Positions 43,762 to 55,300 of a DNA stretch of 64,000 nucleotides are shown here, piece by piece. The translations under genes were made by a program, and so were the position numbers. The stretch covers positions 1,054,001 through 1,118,000 of the forward strand of contig CALSFV010000021.1 of the NCBI GenBank assembly GCA_943737045.1, read 5' to 3'. Below the pieces are notes generated by a model. That model was given only the letters and a program-made list of their open reading frames with translations, had not been told where the DNA came from and searched no databases. Each line of letters begins with the position of its first letter. Position 1 is the first letter of the stretch. The stretch is from Parapristionchus giblindavisi (taxonomy: Eukaryota > Nematoda > Chromadorea > Rhabditida > Diplogasteridae).

Positions 43762-46044
43762 ATGTCTGTGGAATTCGATAAATTCAGAATATCTGCTCCT
43801 CGAATGTATGGTCTAAAATGTGAGCTATCAGAACACAATCCATGCGACACGTGAGTTTTCTCAAAAATATTTGACATCATTGAAGGCAATTATTCATCAT
43901 TTCATTTTCGCTTGTCTCGCTTCTTCCCATCGGTCGGCTGTAGTCGTCCTCTACTCGCTTACCTGTTACACCTTATTCACCTACAGTACGCTTACCGTAC
44001 CCCTTTACGCCTACCGTACCTTCATCTACCGTTATGCGTCTCTCACCTATTGTCGCTGCCCCACGCTATCTCATGTGTCGTCCGACCTTCTACAATGTGA
44101 GCTGTTTTTGGAGCTTCCCACGCTGACTCCGCCCCTAATCAATCAATAATCAATAATCAGGTATCGTACTCGATCAATCCGTGGATGACCCGCAAAAGTC
44201 CGGTTGACTGTCCACGTGCCATGGACCAATGGGAGAGTCTACGGTAGGTTGGATATTGATCTTTGATCTTTTTATCTTTTGATCTTTTCAGTGAAGAGAT
44301 AGAGAAAGCCGGAGGTAAAGTGTGCGTTATGGAGCCAGATGTGAGTTTCTAAAACGAAAATTCGTTGAGCGAAGTTTCCGGAGCTGTAATTTAGGATGGA
44401 GAGGAACTTCCCGATTTCGTGTTCGTCGCTAATGCTGCTGTGGTCCGGGGCAAGAAGGCGTACCTATCAACTTTCAGTAACAAGGTTATTCTTTGTGTAG
44501 TTTGATATTATTCGCGGAAGAATTACCATGAAGCACATCATTAATCTAATTTATTAACATTTTCTAGTCTAATATTAATGTGCGTACAGTTATATTTGTA
44601 CGTTTGTGTCAACTTAGTAATTGTTGACGTAATATTACTGAAAAAAATAGTGTCAACAATTACAAGTACAAGTTCAAGTTTTGAGTTTCATTTAAAGGCA
44701 AGCTAATTTTACTCTCCGCATTGGCAATGCTCTCTCGTAGACAAAGAAAGCGAGAGAGTGTGGCCAGAGCGAAGAGTTTCAAATTAGCTTGGGCTCTCGC
44801 TTTAAGGAACGTCAAGGAGAGACCGCCCTGAACAAGAGATGGTTCGAACGCAACGGATACGAGGTGGCTGTCGATGATTTGAACGCTTTCGAGGGTAAGA
44901 TTCGGTTTGTAGTTTGTAGTTTGATCTTTGATCTTTGATCTCTGACCCTTAAAATCGTATTTCGATCTTTGCTCTCTTCAGGAGCCGGCGACGCTCTCTT
45001 CGCCGGCAAGGATTATCGCCTTCTGTTCTGTGGTGCAGGCCCACGATCGACCACAATTGCTCTGCCTAAGGTTGATCTTTGGTCTTTGATCTTTGATCTT
45101 TACTCTTTGATCTTTTGCCCTTTCAGGTCTCCGAATTCTTGTCCAAATTCGACGACCCCATTAAATCCATAGCTTGTCGACTCGTGTCCAACTCGTAAGC
45201 TTGCTCTGTGATCTAACTGAATTGATCTTTGATCTTTGCAGTTTTTACCATATCGACGTGGCCTTCTGTCCTCTATCGGAGACGAAGGCCCTCTGGCATC
45301 CGGCTGCTTTTGATGATGTCGCCAGACACAACATGTCAAATGAACTCGATCTCATCGCGGTTTGTATTTGAATTTTACAATTGATTTTATGCCTTTATAG
45401 GCACCCCCCCCCACTAGAAAGTTTGTCTCTCCGTTCTGGTCATGCCAGAAAGGAGAGTAAAATCTAGCTCGAGGTGTGCCTTTAATTGACGTTTATTTTT
45501 TTATCATAAAGAAAATAAATAATAATACTTTATATGCATTGCAATAATGAATTTGTTTGGCAGTATTAAAATTGCATGATTACAAAAGTGGATCTATCTA
45601 GGTCCCTGATAACGAGGCAAACAACTTCGCCTGCAATGCCGTCGTCGTCAATCGTACCGTGATTCTCAACAAAAATAATCCGGAGACAACCAAAGTATGT
45701 AACTGAAATAAGTTTTCTCACATATTATATTCGAAATTTGTTTCTCCAAGATATATTTTTGGCGACAAAAAACCATTTACAATATGATAAACATAACTTC
45801 AAAAACGGAGAATATTCAGGAATTGCAAAAAAAAGTAATGACTGTTTCGCATCCAGTTTTATATAAAAAAAGCTCATTGTCGTTATGCAATCTAAATTAA
45901 AAGACATCAACTAATCCGAGAATAGGTCGATCCAATATTTTCCAGCTGCTCAACGACGCCGACTACGACGTCCGTGCTGTGGATATGAGCGAATTCATCA
46001 AGGCTGGAGGATCCGCCAAGTGCTGCACGCTCAGATTGGAGTGA
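43762..46044 (+). CDS. DDAH / arginine-dihydrolase family amidohydrolase
   Basis: Guanidine-group hydrolase of the pentein fold (COG1834-like); expected to act on arginine or methylarginine. Exons: 43762-43850, 44161-44243, 44292-44340, 44395-44484, 44807-44894, 44982-45070, 45127-45194, 45242-45359, 45602-45694, 45946-46044; about 288 residues. Family motifs: 'YSINPWM', 'PDFVFVANAAVV', 'ERQGE', 'FEGAGDALF', catalytic His in 'FYHIDVAFCPL', 'NNFACNAVVVN', catalytic Cys in 'EFIKAGGSAKCCTL'. The FVANA form (Asn where DDAH has Glu/Asp) is closer to bacterial arginine dihydrolases than to mammalian DDAH. Exons 2-10 are in phase; exon 1 to 2 is one base out with GT-AG splicing. Exon 5's acceptor is the end of a TTAA hairpin element. 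Confidence 0.88.
44692..44805. mobile_element. Hairpin TTAA element, copy j, forms a splice acceptor
   Basis: Left TTAAAGGCAAGCTAATTTTAC, right TTAGCTTGGGCTCTCGCTTTAA at 44802-44805, immediately followed by G and exon 5 of the DDAH-like gene (44807). The acceptor CTTTAAG is therefore built from the target duplication. Confidence 0.92.
45394..45485. mobile_element. Hairpin TTAA element, copy k (shortened)
   Basis: Left end decayed (CCTTTATAGGCACCCCCCC), right end GAGGTGTGCCTTTAA intact; the centre is deleted. It is in the intron after exon 8 of the DDAH-like gene. Confidence 0.7.
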
Positions 46045-46461
46045 TTATTGATCCGCGACGACATTATCGATCGATAAAATGTGTATATAGGAATACAGAC
46101 GTGTCGTGTCTATAACTCTTGACACCGTTCTATCAGCTCGGAGGGGATGAAGAAGGGGTGGGAGGTTCCGACAGAAAGGGTTCAATAGCAATGCGCGTTG
46201 ATGGCATAATTTTCTTCAATTGTTTTGAAAAATACGTTTCTTTGAATAATGGGAATTACCTTTACCTTTTTACCTTATCTTTAACATCATACAATACAAT
46301 ATCTACTTCGGGTGAACAGCCCTGATCTACAACTTTTAGTACCACACTATCGTGAGCAGGCAGGGAACAGAGATACATAGTGTGAAGTGAAGATGCACTG
46401 GCCACAGGGGCCATAAAAAGCAGAGGGCCATAAAGAGCATGTTGCACAATTATTCAGGATA

Positions 46462-46572
46462 GCTGGCCCCAAGCTATTTTCACTCTCCGCTCTGGAACAC
46501 TCGCTCGCTTTCTTGTCTACGAAAAAGTGTTGCCCGACAGCATAATAAAATTAGCTCATGGTGTATATTTAA
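46462..46572. mobile_element. Hairpin TTAA element, copy l (degenerate left end)
   Basis: CCCCAAGCTATTTTCACTCTCCGCTCTGGAACAC...AAAATTAGCTCATGGTGTATATTTAA. The left TTAA has been lost. It lies in the otherwise gene-free gap 46045-47138. Confidence 0.75.
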
Positions 46573-46849
46573 TTAGGTTTTGCTCCTGTCTGCATTTTCT
46601 TAAAGACGCAATTATCTGCTTAAACTCATTGCCTCACCTTGAATCTTATCTACGAATTGGACAGAAGTATATGAGACAGTGACTGTATTTGCTCTTCTCG
46701 TTATCAGTTCAAGCTCACTGCTATATTACACTCACTACGCCCTAATTTCCTATCCTACATTAGGGGTGAAATGCAATTTTGCTTTCGTACTTCTTCATTC
46801 TTAGGCCGCGCTAAGATTCTTGAACAGCCTGTGAGGCCAGAAAGATTGC

Positions 46850-47010
46850 ACAAGTTTTTCTGCGTACTTTTCATATTTAACCTTGTGCTATTTCAACTTA
46901 TTGACCGCTAGAGTTATGATTGAGGAATGATTACTAGTGCAGGAAATGGCGCTAGTTTTTTTTTAGCTGGAATTTTCGCTAATAGGTTACGAATCCGCTA
47001 TGATACGGTA
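46850..47010. repeat. SINE-like repeat with tRNA-like end, copy 1
   Basis: Matches 47865-48040 over about 150 bp (shared CTGTGA.G.CAGAAAGAT, TTATTGA.CGCTAGA.T.ATGA, ATAGGTT.CGAA.CCG). The last part resembles a tRNA B-box region. More decayed than copy 2. Confidence 0.55.
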
Positions 47011-47138
47011 ACAAATTTTACCAAAATTGAATGATGCATGGTCATGGTAATTTCTTAGGACAGCCAGTGCAAAGAGTGCTACACTACCATGGACTTGTGT
47101 GCTCCATCTCTTCCTCTCTTCTGTATTTTCCAGGGCCG

Positions 47139-49770
47139 ATGATGAAATTGTACTTGTTGACCATGATGCTCCTAATTCCTTCGGCTACGGCCACTGACGA
47201 TACCGGTGTGCTGTCGTACGATTGTGATTCCAAGAAGTGCACATTCAAGTTGAAAGTTCCCAAGGTTTGTTAATCATATAGGTATGTTTTTGTCGGTATA
47301 TATTTATGTATTATATATAAAAATGAGGAAACAAAGTTGATTTTTCCCGAGTGGGCCAGCAAGTAATCTGCATGTATAACGCAAGCGTTCAGTGACATAC
47401 AATAATAGAACAGTCCCACTCGATTGCCCTACCTAAAGAAAGCACGTCGTAGCACACTGAATAAGAAAATGAAATTTATATTTATGCACGTTATTCATAG
47501 TGTTTTTGGTCACAACACGTATTAGAGGACAGTTATAGAGCTTATGGAGCTTTATTCCGAAGTAGAGTTGGATATTCGGGATGCGGGATGCGGGCCCGCA
47601 ATGGCCCGCATGCCATTGCGGGCCCGCAATCGCTTCGTCTCGCCTCTTTCTGAGGCTGCGGACCCGCAATGATTTTACGAGATGGCCCGCAACCCCCGAA
47701 TAGCCAACTCTACTCCGGAGTAGCAACATGGCACAGAAAGTAAGTAAACATGTAGCTTATGCGGCTCATGAAACGAAAGACGTTAGCCCTTGAAAGGATT
47801 GACGATCGCGAAATATTTAAAACAATTAAAGGTGGTGTCCGGACAATATTTTCGTGAACAAACTGTGAAGACAGAAAGATAGCAAAAGTAATTCTACATA
47901 CCTTACATAAATTAGTTTATGCTACTTTAGCTTATTGATCGCTAGAATCATGAATGAATCCATGCTTGATGTACAGGCAAAGGCGCGAAATTTTGAAAAT
48001 AGGAAAGTTCAGCAATAGGTTTCGAACCCGTGACGTTACGCTTACTAGTGAGCACTTTTACCACTGCGCTACGGGATTGATGAACGGTCGTGCTAATTTC
48101 TTGCATATAACTTGTCCCTTGCATAATAGAGTGCTATGCATTTGCATCAACATTCGAGGGCCTCCATCTTTAATATGATGTTCAGGTCTACGTAGAGTTC
48201 GTAGACGTCGATGGTTTGCAATCGGAGATCAACACCCTGAGCAGTAACATTACGAGTCTTCATGATTTGGAGGGAGAATTGAGCAATGATCAATCACAAT
48301 TTGCTGAGGTATGGATCGGTGTTTTCAGCAACAAAATTATGTGCATTTCACGCACTGACAAGGGAAGTCAGGTTGGGCGGTCCCGGACTTCGGGATGAGA
48401 CATAAACCATTCGATAGGTATCCAAAAAAGAAGATTTCCCATGTTGACCATTTTGGCAGAATGCCCCTGGGCGCAGAGTTATTTGCATATTTCTCCGGAT
48501 TTTCGCCCTACAATGAAACACATTCTCTGTGAGATAGCTTGTGCGTGAATCGAACTTGCAAGCAAGAGATACATAGATCATCCTCTTTAAGTAAAAATAA
48601 AAATAAATAAATTCATTTTAACCATTGCTTGCGTTGTTTACCACTCTTATTCACCACTGCTTGATTTCGATCTCACAGAGAATGTGTTTCATTGTAGGGC
48701 GAAAATTCGGAGAAATATGCAAATAACTCTGCGCCCAGGGGCATTCTGCCAAAATGGTCAACATGAAAAATCTTCTTTTTTGGATACCTATCGAATGGTA
48801 TATGTCCCATCCCGAAGTCCGGGACCGCCCAACCTGACTTCCCTTGTGAGTAAAACAAACTACGAATAAGTCACTCCCTTTATTCGTTATTGTAAACGTT
48901 TCAATTCATAACCATTTCGTCACAGAAGCGCCTCCACATATATCTTTGACCCCAAAATCTTTTTTAGGACTTCAATGACAAGTACACCGAGACGGCAAAT
49001 CTACTCTACTCCATGTCAGAAAACTTCACTATAATCAACAACACAGCTACCGATCTGAAGAGCGAAGCGACGGAAAAGGCTAACCAGGTGAGCACATAAT
49101 GCCGATCGTTTAAAATAATTGTGTTCCTAACTGAATAAAAAAATGTTTGATCGAACGCTTCATTGTGAACCTGAAATCTTTCCAAAATAAGAGTAAAATA
49201 GCCTACAAATTGTAATAAATTTAAAATTCACGTAATGCATTGCTATTTCTTGATTATCAGGCATCCGCTCTTGCGAAAGCAATGGATTGTTTCGCGAAGG
49301 GAGTCGAGGATCCATCGAAATGCTTCAATCCCACCAACGATTGCGATGGTTCTGGCGACGACTGTGATGGTTCCGGCTCAGGAGATGACGGTTCCGGAGA
49401 TGACGGTTCCGGCTCTGGAGATGACGGTTCCGGGGATGACGGTTCCGGCTCTGGAGATGACGGTTCCGGGGATGATGGTTCCGGCTCAGGAGATGACGGT
49501 TCGGGAGATGACGGATCCGGCTCTGGAGATGACGGTTCTGGAGATGATGGTTCCGGATCTGGAGATGACGGTTCTGGAGATGAAGGTTCCGGGGATGATG
49601 GTTCCGGCTCTGGAGATAACGGATCGGGAGATGAAGGTTCCGGGGACGACGGTTCCGGCTCTGGAGATGATGGTTCTGGAGATGATGGTTCTGGTTCTGG
49701 CGATGACGGTTCCGGCTCTGGAGACGATGGTTCCGGTTCTGGAGATGATGGTTCCGGTTCCGGCAATTGA
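47139..49770 (+). CDS. Secreted helical protein with acidic Gly-Ser-Asp repeat tail (copy 1)
   Basis: Four exons, all phase 0: 47139-47264, 48186-48308, 48968-49087, 49261-49770; 292 residues. It has a signal peptide (MMKLYLLTMMLLIPSATAT), then two cysteines in 'YDCDSKKCTFKLKV', a helical/coiled-coil middle (about residues 43-140; 'NNTAT' and 'SNIT' are N-glycosylation sequons), a Cys-containing junction 'CFNPTNDCDGSGDDCDG', and about 140 residues of (DGSG/SGDD) repeats to the stop. The tail is highly acidic and could bind calcium or form a gel (inference). I do not recognise the family. An inverted paralogue lies at 61342-63001. Intron 2 carries a foldback element. Confidence 0.85.
47563..47712. 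mobile_element. hAT-like MITE, internally deleted copy 3
   Basis: Ends TAGAGTTGG and AGCCAACTCTA with an imperfect 8-bp duplication (TTCCGAAG / CTCCGGAG). Two intact and two altered GCGGGCCCGC palindromes remain. It is in intron 1 of the secreted repeat protein gene. Confidence 0.8.
47865..48085. repeat. SINE-like repeat with tRNA-like end, copy 2
   Basis: The minus strand contains TAGCGCAGTGGTAAAAG (A-box-like) and GGTTCGAAACC (B-box-like) about 45 bp apart, followed by sequence shared with copy 1 at 46850-47010. This suggests a tRNA-derived SINE; no clear tail or target duplication was seen. Confidence 0.5.
48357..48848. mobile_element. 0.5-kb foldback element in intron 2
   Basis: Arms of about 175 bp: the left begins ACAAGGGAAGTCAGGTTGGG and the right ends CCCAACCTGACTTCCCTTGT, with a 140-bp loop. 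Frames on both arms mirror each other and are not genes. Confidence 0.88.
49372..49764 (+). repeat. Coding minisatellite of GATGACGGTTCCGG type
   Basis: About 26 units of 15 or 24 bp encode DGSGD or DGSGSGDD. Silent variation (GGTTCC/GGATCC/GGTTCT) is frequent. All three minus-strand frames and one other plus frame are also open through the array, but only this one continues the spliced gene. Confidence 0.92.
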
Positions 49771-50487
49771 AAAATTTATTGAATCCACTGCTCACTTGAT
49801 AAAGCAAGTATACTAATATTTGTTATTTTCATTGCGATCGATCAAACTAAAGACAAAGTAACGGTCTCTTCATTGCTGCTCATAAAAGATCAACATTAAT
49901 TCGAAGTTGTTATTTTGTTCAATTTTAACACATGAAATACGCCTCGCGTTGTGGAGCGTTGTGTGGCGCTTTAAATACCAAAGAAATGCAGTGTGAAAAG
50001 TTTCATAGTTCACCATTATTTGTTAATTTAACCTTACTACCTCGTTATGGTATTGTATGTTATGTATCCCTTATATATTCTCTTTGTATTTCATTTTCAT
50101 CCTTTTCTGAAAACCACATAAAGCTATTATTATTACTAGCATACACCACTTTACACCACTCTTTCGGGCTCTGAATGATTGCTGTAATTAACTTTTTTAA
50201 ATGACATGTATGTGCGAAACAATAACGATGCATGCCTTTATATAACAGTAGTGCTATTATTGTATGATTACTATAAAGTGTTCGAGACGCCATCGAGGTC
50301 GCCCGCACATCATAGGCGAAAACCGATCGGGTTTCATCCAATCGTTCAGTTACCCAAACGTCCTGGAAGATAAGGATCAGTGTGGAAGGGTTAATGAAAA
50401 AGATATTTTAATCATTCGGAATCAAATATTTCATTGACACGGCAAAAATCATTTAGAAAAGGAAGCATTCGAATCGCCAAGATAATG
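49771..50487. other. No gene seen
   Basis: AT-rich sequence after the repeat-protein gene. Only short chance frames on both strands; no repeat family recognised. Confidence 0.5.
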
Positions 50488-50495
50488 TTCTAGGC

Positions 50496-50804
50496 AAGAG
50501 TTGGCTATTCGGAGGTTGCGGGCCCGCAATGGCCTTGACTCGTTATTGCTAATGATTGCGGACCCGCAGTGCGGTGTAAATTCCCGCAAACTTGGAGGGA
50601 GGCGAGTGGGAACAATTGCAGGCAACGAGAGAACGAAGGAAAGTGAAGAGAACAGAGAAGAACGACCTATCACAAAAAGCAGCATGGTAGGAATTAAGTA
50701 GTCATTGCGGGCCCGCAATCACTCCCTGCCCCTTCATTCGAGGTGAATGATTTTACAGAACATTTTACAGAGCCCGTTGTGCGTGTACGTTATTGCTAAC
50801 CATA
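50496..50804. mobile_element. hAT-like MITE, copy 4
   Basis: Ends AAGAGTTGGC and GCTAACCATA with a perfect 8-bp duplication TTCTAGGC (50488-50495, 50805-50812). Two intact GCGGGCCCGC palindromes and one altered one are left. Confidence 0.88.
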
Positions 50805-51189
50805 TTCTAGGCTTATTTTTGAAATTCTCTGCACAGACCGCTACATCGTTTGTTTTTGAGAAACAGCAAGCGCAGAGGCTTTGATTATTACATATCCCTT
50901 TTCGTCGATCTATAAACATAAGCTACATACTTTGGTTTGCAGATTTGCTTCTTCACTTGATTGGCAAAGATTTCTGACAGATCCTAAAAAATAATGCGCT
51001 TTTTCAGGTATGAGTTCTACACATATTCTATGTTACATTTGACTTGTATTATACTTTTCTGCTACTATAAAAAGGTAAAGGTACAACCCGTCATTCAACA
51101 CACACGAAGTCGTGCAAGTTATCACTGCAAGGACTTTAGTATTTTTTTGACTAAGCGACGATTCTTTGGAAATATAGAGATCTTATAAT

Positions 51190-51430
51190 AATTAATTAAT
51201 TATGGCTACAATAAAATTTGCTACTATTATCCAATATTGTCCGTATACCGAGACAATGCATGCCTGCACTCTCCTAGCTCTCGATAGCCTCTCCACTGCC
51301 TTACACCTAACCCGTCTGACCTTCGCCGCGCTGGTTTGACATTTAAAAGAGATCGTTTTGATTTCTGAACTATGCAAAACAGGAAATAGGCATTGCGGGC
51401 GCTCTCGTACAAATAAAACAAATGACACAT
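51190..51430. repeat. Dispersed repeat, inverted partner at 53.8-54.15 kb
   Basis: Contains TTAATTATGGCT, GTCCGTATA and a conserved block around GCCTCTCCACTGC..TTACACCTAACC; the reverse complement is found at 53880-54155. The two copies bracket the VWA exons. Confidence 0.6.
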
Positions 51431-51689
51431 TTTTGACAATTTTGAAATCTTATCTCTCGTTACCATTATTTGTCTCGTTTCGTGCATACGCATGTTGATC
51501 AAATATATAATATATTTGCATACGGTCAATATAATCGTCACACAAACCTTGTATAGCCTCGCATGGAAAAGATGTGAGGGATCATTGCCACTGAGTAGAG
51601 ACAGTGTCACATTACTACGGATAATCTTCACGACGGCAATTAGATACAATTCAATCTCTGAAAACGAGTTCTCATCATTTTAATGATTT

Positions 51690-51765
51690 TAATTTTAATT
51701 TTAATTTTAATTTTAAATTTAAATTTTCATTTTCATTTTCATTTTCATTTTCATTTGCTCTTTTA
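51690..51765. repeat. (TTTTAA)n / (TTTTCA)n microsatellite
   Basis: Tandem hexamers ATTTTA, then ATTTTC. Similar short tandem tracts are the CAATT pentamers at about 30682-30712. Confidence 0.9.
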
Positions 51766-51880
51766 TTTCTCATTATCATATAAAAAGGCATTTATTTGTC
51801 ATTATCAAAAAAGTGCGAGAGAAATCTCGGAGAATGTGCTTCACTTTACTATCTTATAATTTGGACTGAAACGGGGTCTA

Positions 51881-52002
51881 TTAAAGGCACACCCCAAGTT
51901 AATTTGAAACTCTCCTCTCTGGAAATGATCTCTCGCTTTGTCTGTCTACGAGAGTGCATGGTCAGAGGAGCCTAGAGTCAAGGTGTCAGCGGTGTGCCTT
52001 TA
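51881..52002. mobile_element. Hairpin TTAA element, copy m
   Basis: Left TTAAAGGCACACCCCAAG, right GGTGTGCCTTTAA, TTAA at both ends; the right arm is partly decayed. Confidence 0.85.
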
Positions 52003-52335
52003 ATATTCCTACTGAGGCACATATTCACTCATGAAATTATTATTATTATTATTAATTTTTATTATTATTATTATTATTATTAAATGTACTGAATAGGTAA
52101 CATTCCCTGCTGACTCTTCCTCCAATCCCCCCAAACCCCCCCCCCCCCACCCCACATTTCACCGATTCGCCTTGGCGACGGACATCGTTCAGGATGCTTT
52201 TCTAACAGATATTCCCTATTCGCCATGCCTAAGCGTTCATTTGAAGGAATAAAATATTATAATAAAAAATATAAATTGAAATATAAATAAATATATAAAT
52301 ATAAATATATAAATACTATATAAATATTATATTAC

Positions 52336-55300
52336 CGTTGAGTGTAGCTTCAGTGGTGGCTGGTGGCAGTGGGAAATGTCCACAAAAATCTTGACCGTCC
52401 GATATGGTCACAATCAATTTCTTGCGACGTTGCTTAATAAAAAAATAATTTCAATGATTATTCTTTTAAAGGCACACCCCAAGCTAATTTTTCTCTCCGC
52501 TTTGGCAATACTCTCTCGTAGACAAAGAAAGCGAGAGAGTGTGGCCAGAGCTGAGAGTTTCAAATTAGCTTGGGCTGGGGGTTCCTTTAAGAAGACTTTA
52601 AATTTCGAAATACCAGACTCACACAGACTCTTTTCACAATAGGATATTGATTGTTGTGCCAGCACTAAATAAATGTTTACAAATATATACAGTCGTCCAA
52701 AGAGACATTACAAAGTGTTGATTAGATACTCTCCGCTCTAGTCACACTCTCTCGCTTTATCTGTCTGCGAGATATTTATTTATTTATTTGATACACCCGT
52801 GACAGTTGCGACAGCTAATACAGAAAAAAGATAGAGTATTGCATGAATGCATACCGCAAGCGGTTTCTTGATGTAATTTTGTTCGCCTTTCTTCAACATT
52901 GCAACAGCTTCACGAATAGCTTTTCCGGTACACGTAGTGCGACCCTGTGTGAAAAAATAGACATAGACATTACATTTGTATTTTTGTACCATTACACGCA
53001 TTTTTTGAGATTCAAAATCTTGACCGCATCACTGTTGCATTTTGATCTACTTTTTTATCCACCATGATTTGTTTATGCACAATAATTAAACTAACCATGT
53101 AAGGAATTTCGGAGATCCTTTTCTTGAAGCAATCTTTGTCCGAGCAATCAGTCAGTTGAACAATATCTGAAAACGGCTGAAAACGTTTGAATTTAGTCGG
53201 TTTTATTTTCACTTTTGTTATTTTGAAAATATTTCGCACAAAGTAAATTCCCAAGTCGGAACGATTTCTTATTTTCACTCGAACATTTCTCTAACAAAAA
53301 AAAACAAAACCAACCACAATTCCAATCCTTGATCCCTTTGGGCCGATTTCAAACCCATCAATTAGCATATTGACGAATTGTTTAGCTTTTGTGTTGAAGA
53401 GATCTTTTCCGACAGATGCCGAAGCATCGAGTACCACGATTATATCGAGTTGTGTCGTTGTATTCTTACAGTACATCTCCGGATTGACGATCGGCTCTGT
53501 ATATATTATATATATATATATCAATTGACTAGGGCACCTACAATACGAACCCCTATGATCAAGAATGATTAAGAAATTAGTAAATCGGTAGAATTATACT
53601 GCCTTATGCTTTGTTACATTTGCCTTACGTGACCACGCCGTACCCTCCTCCGATGTGTCTCCATCTTTACGGCTTAGGCTGGTAAGGAAAATGTAACGAT
53701 GCCTTACTTGGAACTTTGTGTGTGTTAAATGGCGAAGTATCGTCCTTAACGCAGACTGCGAAACTGCTGAAAATAATAGGCTTGAATATTCAACGCATTA
53801 GTATTGAGCGTATAAAAATCACTTGTTTAATTTGCACGAGAGCCTCCGCAATGACTATTTGTTTACATACTTCAGAAACTAGAACGATCTCTTTTGAATA
53901 TCAAATGAGTGCGGCGAATGTCAGATTGGTTAGGTGTGAGAAAGTGGAGAGGCAATCGAGAGTTAGGCAGGCGCCCGTTGTCTCGGTGTTTTTGTGGTAG
54001 TACTTCTATATGTATGGTAAGGCTAAGATGACTGATAACTAAGAATGATCTACCACTATCTTATGCAAGTACATTTTATACGGACAATAGTAGCTCCCTG
54101 ATCCCTGATCCCTAAAGATCCCTATCGGTTTAAAGCAGCCATAATTAATTGATTAATATAAATAAATCTCTATAATTCCTAAGAATCATCCATCACTCTT
54201 ATCCCTCTGAGTTTTTTTTATACGGACCATACCTACTTTTGACTGGTTGGAATAAATCTCCATATTCCATAATCGTTACATCGAGAAGCAGCGCTATCGG
54301 GGCTATCGACCATCGCCAACGCTGTATTCGCTTGGTAGGGGATTTTACGAAGAGAATCTGAAGATGTGTTTGTTCACATCTTTTGACTTTTTGACGCAGC
54401 AAAAGACTGACCAATGCAAAAATGTTAGTTCCTTTTAAATATACATTATATTTTAAATATATTTAAATATAATTCTTTCCTGACCCTGTTTTATGTGATA
54501 AGAAGAACCCAACACCATATCTTTCTTATACAGGAAAATGAATAATTTGATTTGATTTTCACTCGACATATCTATTCGTCTCGTTTCGTGGATGCGCACG
54601 TTGATAAAATAATATAATAATAAATATAATAGTAAAATAAATAATAATATAACATAAAATCACAATATAATAGTATAAATAATATACAAGTGTTAATTCA
54701 TCGTAGATAATTAGGAGAGCTAGTCCATTTTAGAGGGCATTTTAGAGGGCATTTTAGAGGGCACCTAAAAAATTCCATTCATTTAGAAAATACGAAACAT
54801 GGTTTGAATTGTACCTTGAATTGCTCGATTTTCCTCCGGATTTTGAATAAAAGGAAGACGTCCATTGTGGTAATCAGCGCAATATTCGACTGCCTTGAAA
54901 TTTTAATAATTTTAACTTTAATTAGTTGCATTTATATAGATATTTAACGCATGCCACGTATTAACGATACAGTCTAAAAAGAATGGAATAATAAGATGAG
55001 AGATGGAGCAAAGAGGTGGGAAAAGTCAGTCTTTAAAGTAGTCTTAAAAATTGATAATTAAGACAAACTATTTATAAATTATAAACATAAATTCTATTTA
55101 ACCTGATAGTAAGTCATCTTGACGGGTGATGTTATGAGACATTTTCCTGGTATAGCCGTCCCTTCACCGCTACTACACGCGTTCGGATTGCCTGATTGAA
55201 TAATTTAGCAAAATTAGTTTCGTTTACAATATAACTGACTGAATTCGCAGATAATCTTTTTCAATTCAGCAGACGTTTGTGATGTATGATAGCCCGATTT

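Noticed and set aside
49257..49807. Long open frames on the minus strand and in other plus frames across the Gly-Ser-Asp array
   Set aside because: They are by-products of a stop-free repeat; only the frame joined to three upstream phase-0 exons with a signal peptide is supported by the paralogue.
51192..51649. 140-residue minus frame and its relative at 53.7-54.0 kb plus
   Set aside because: Similarity between the two comes from an inverted dispersed repeat; no conserved reading-frame bias was evident.
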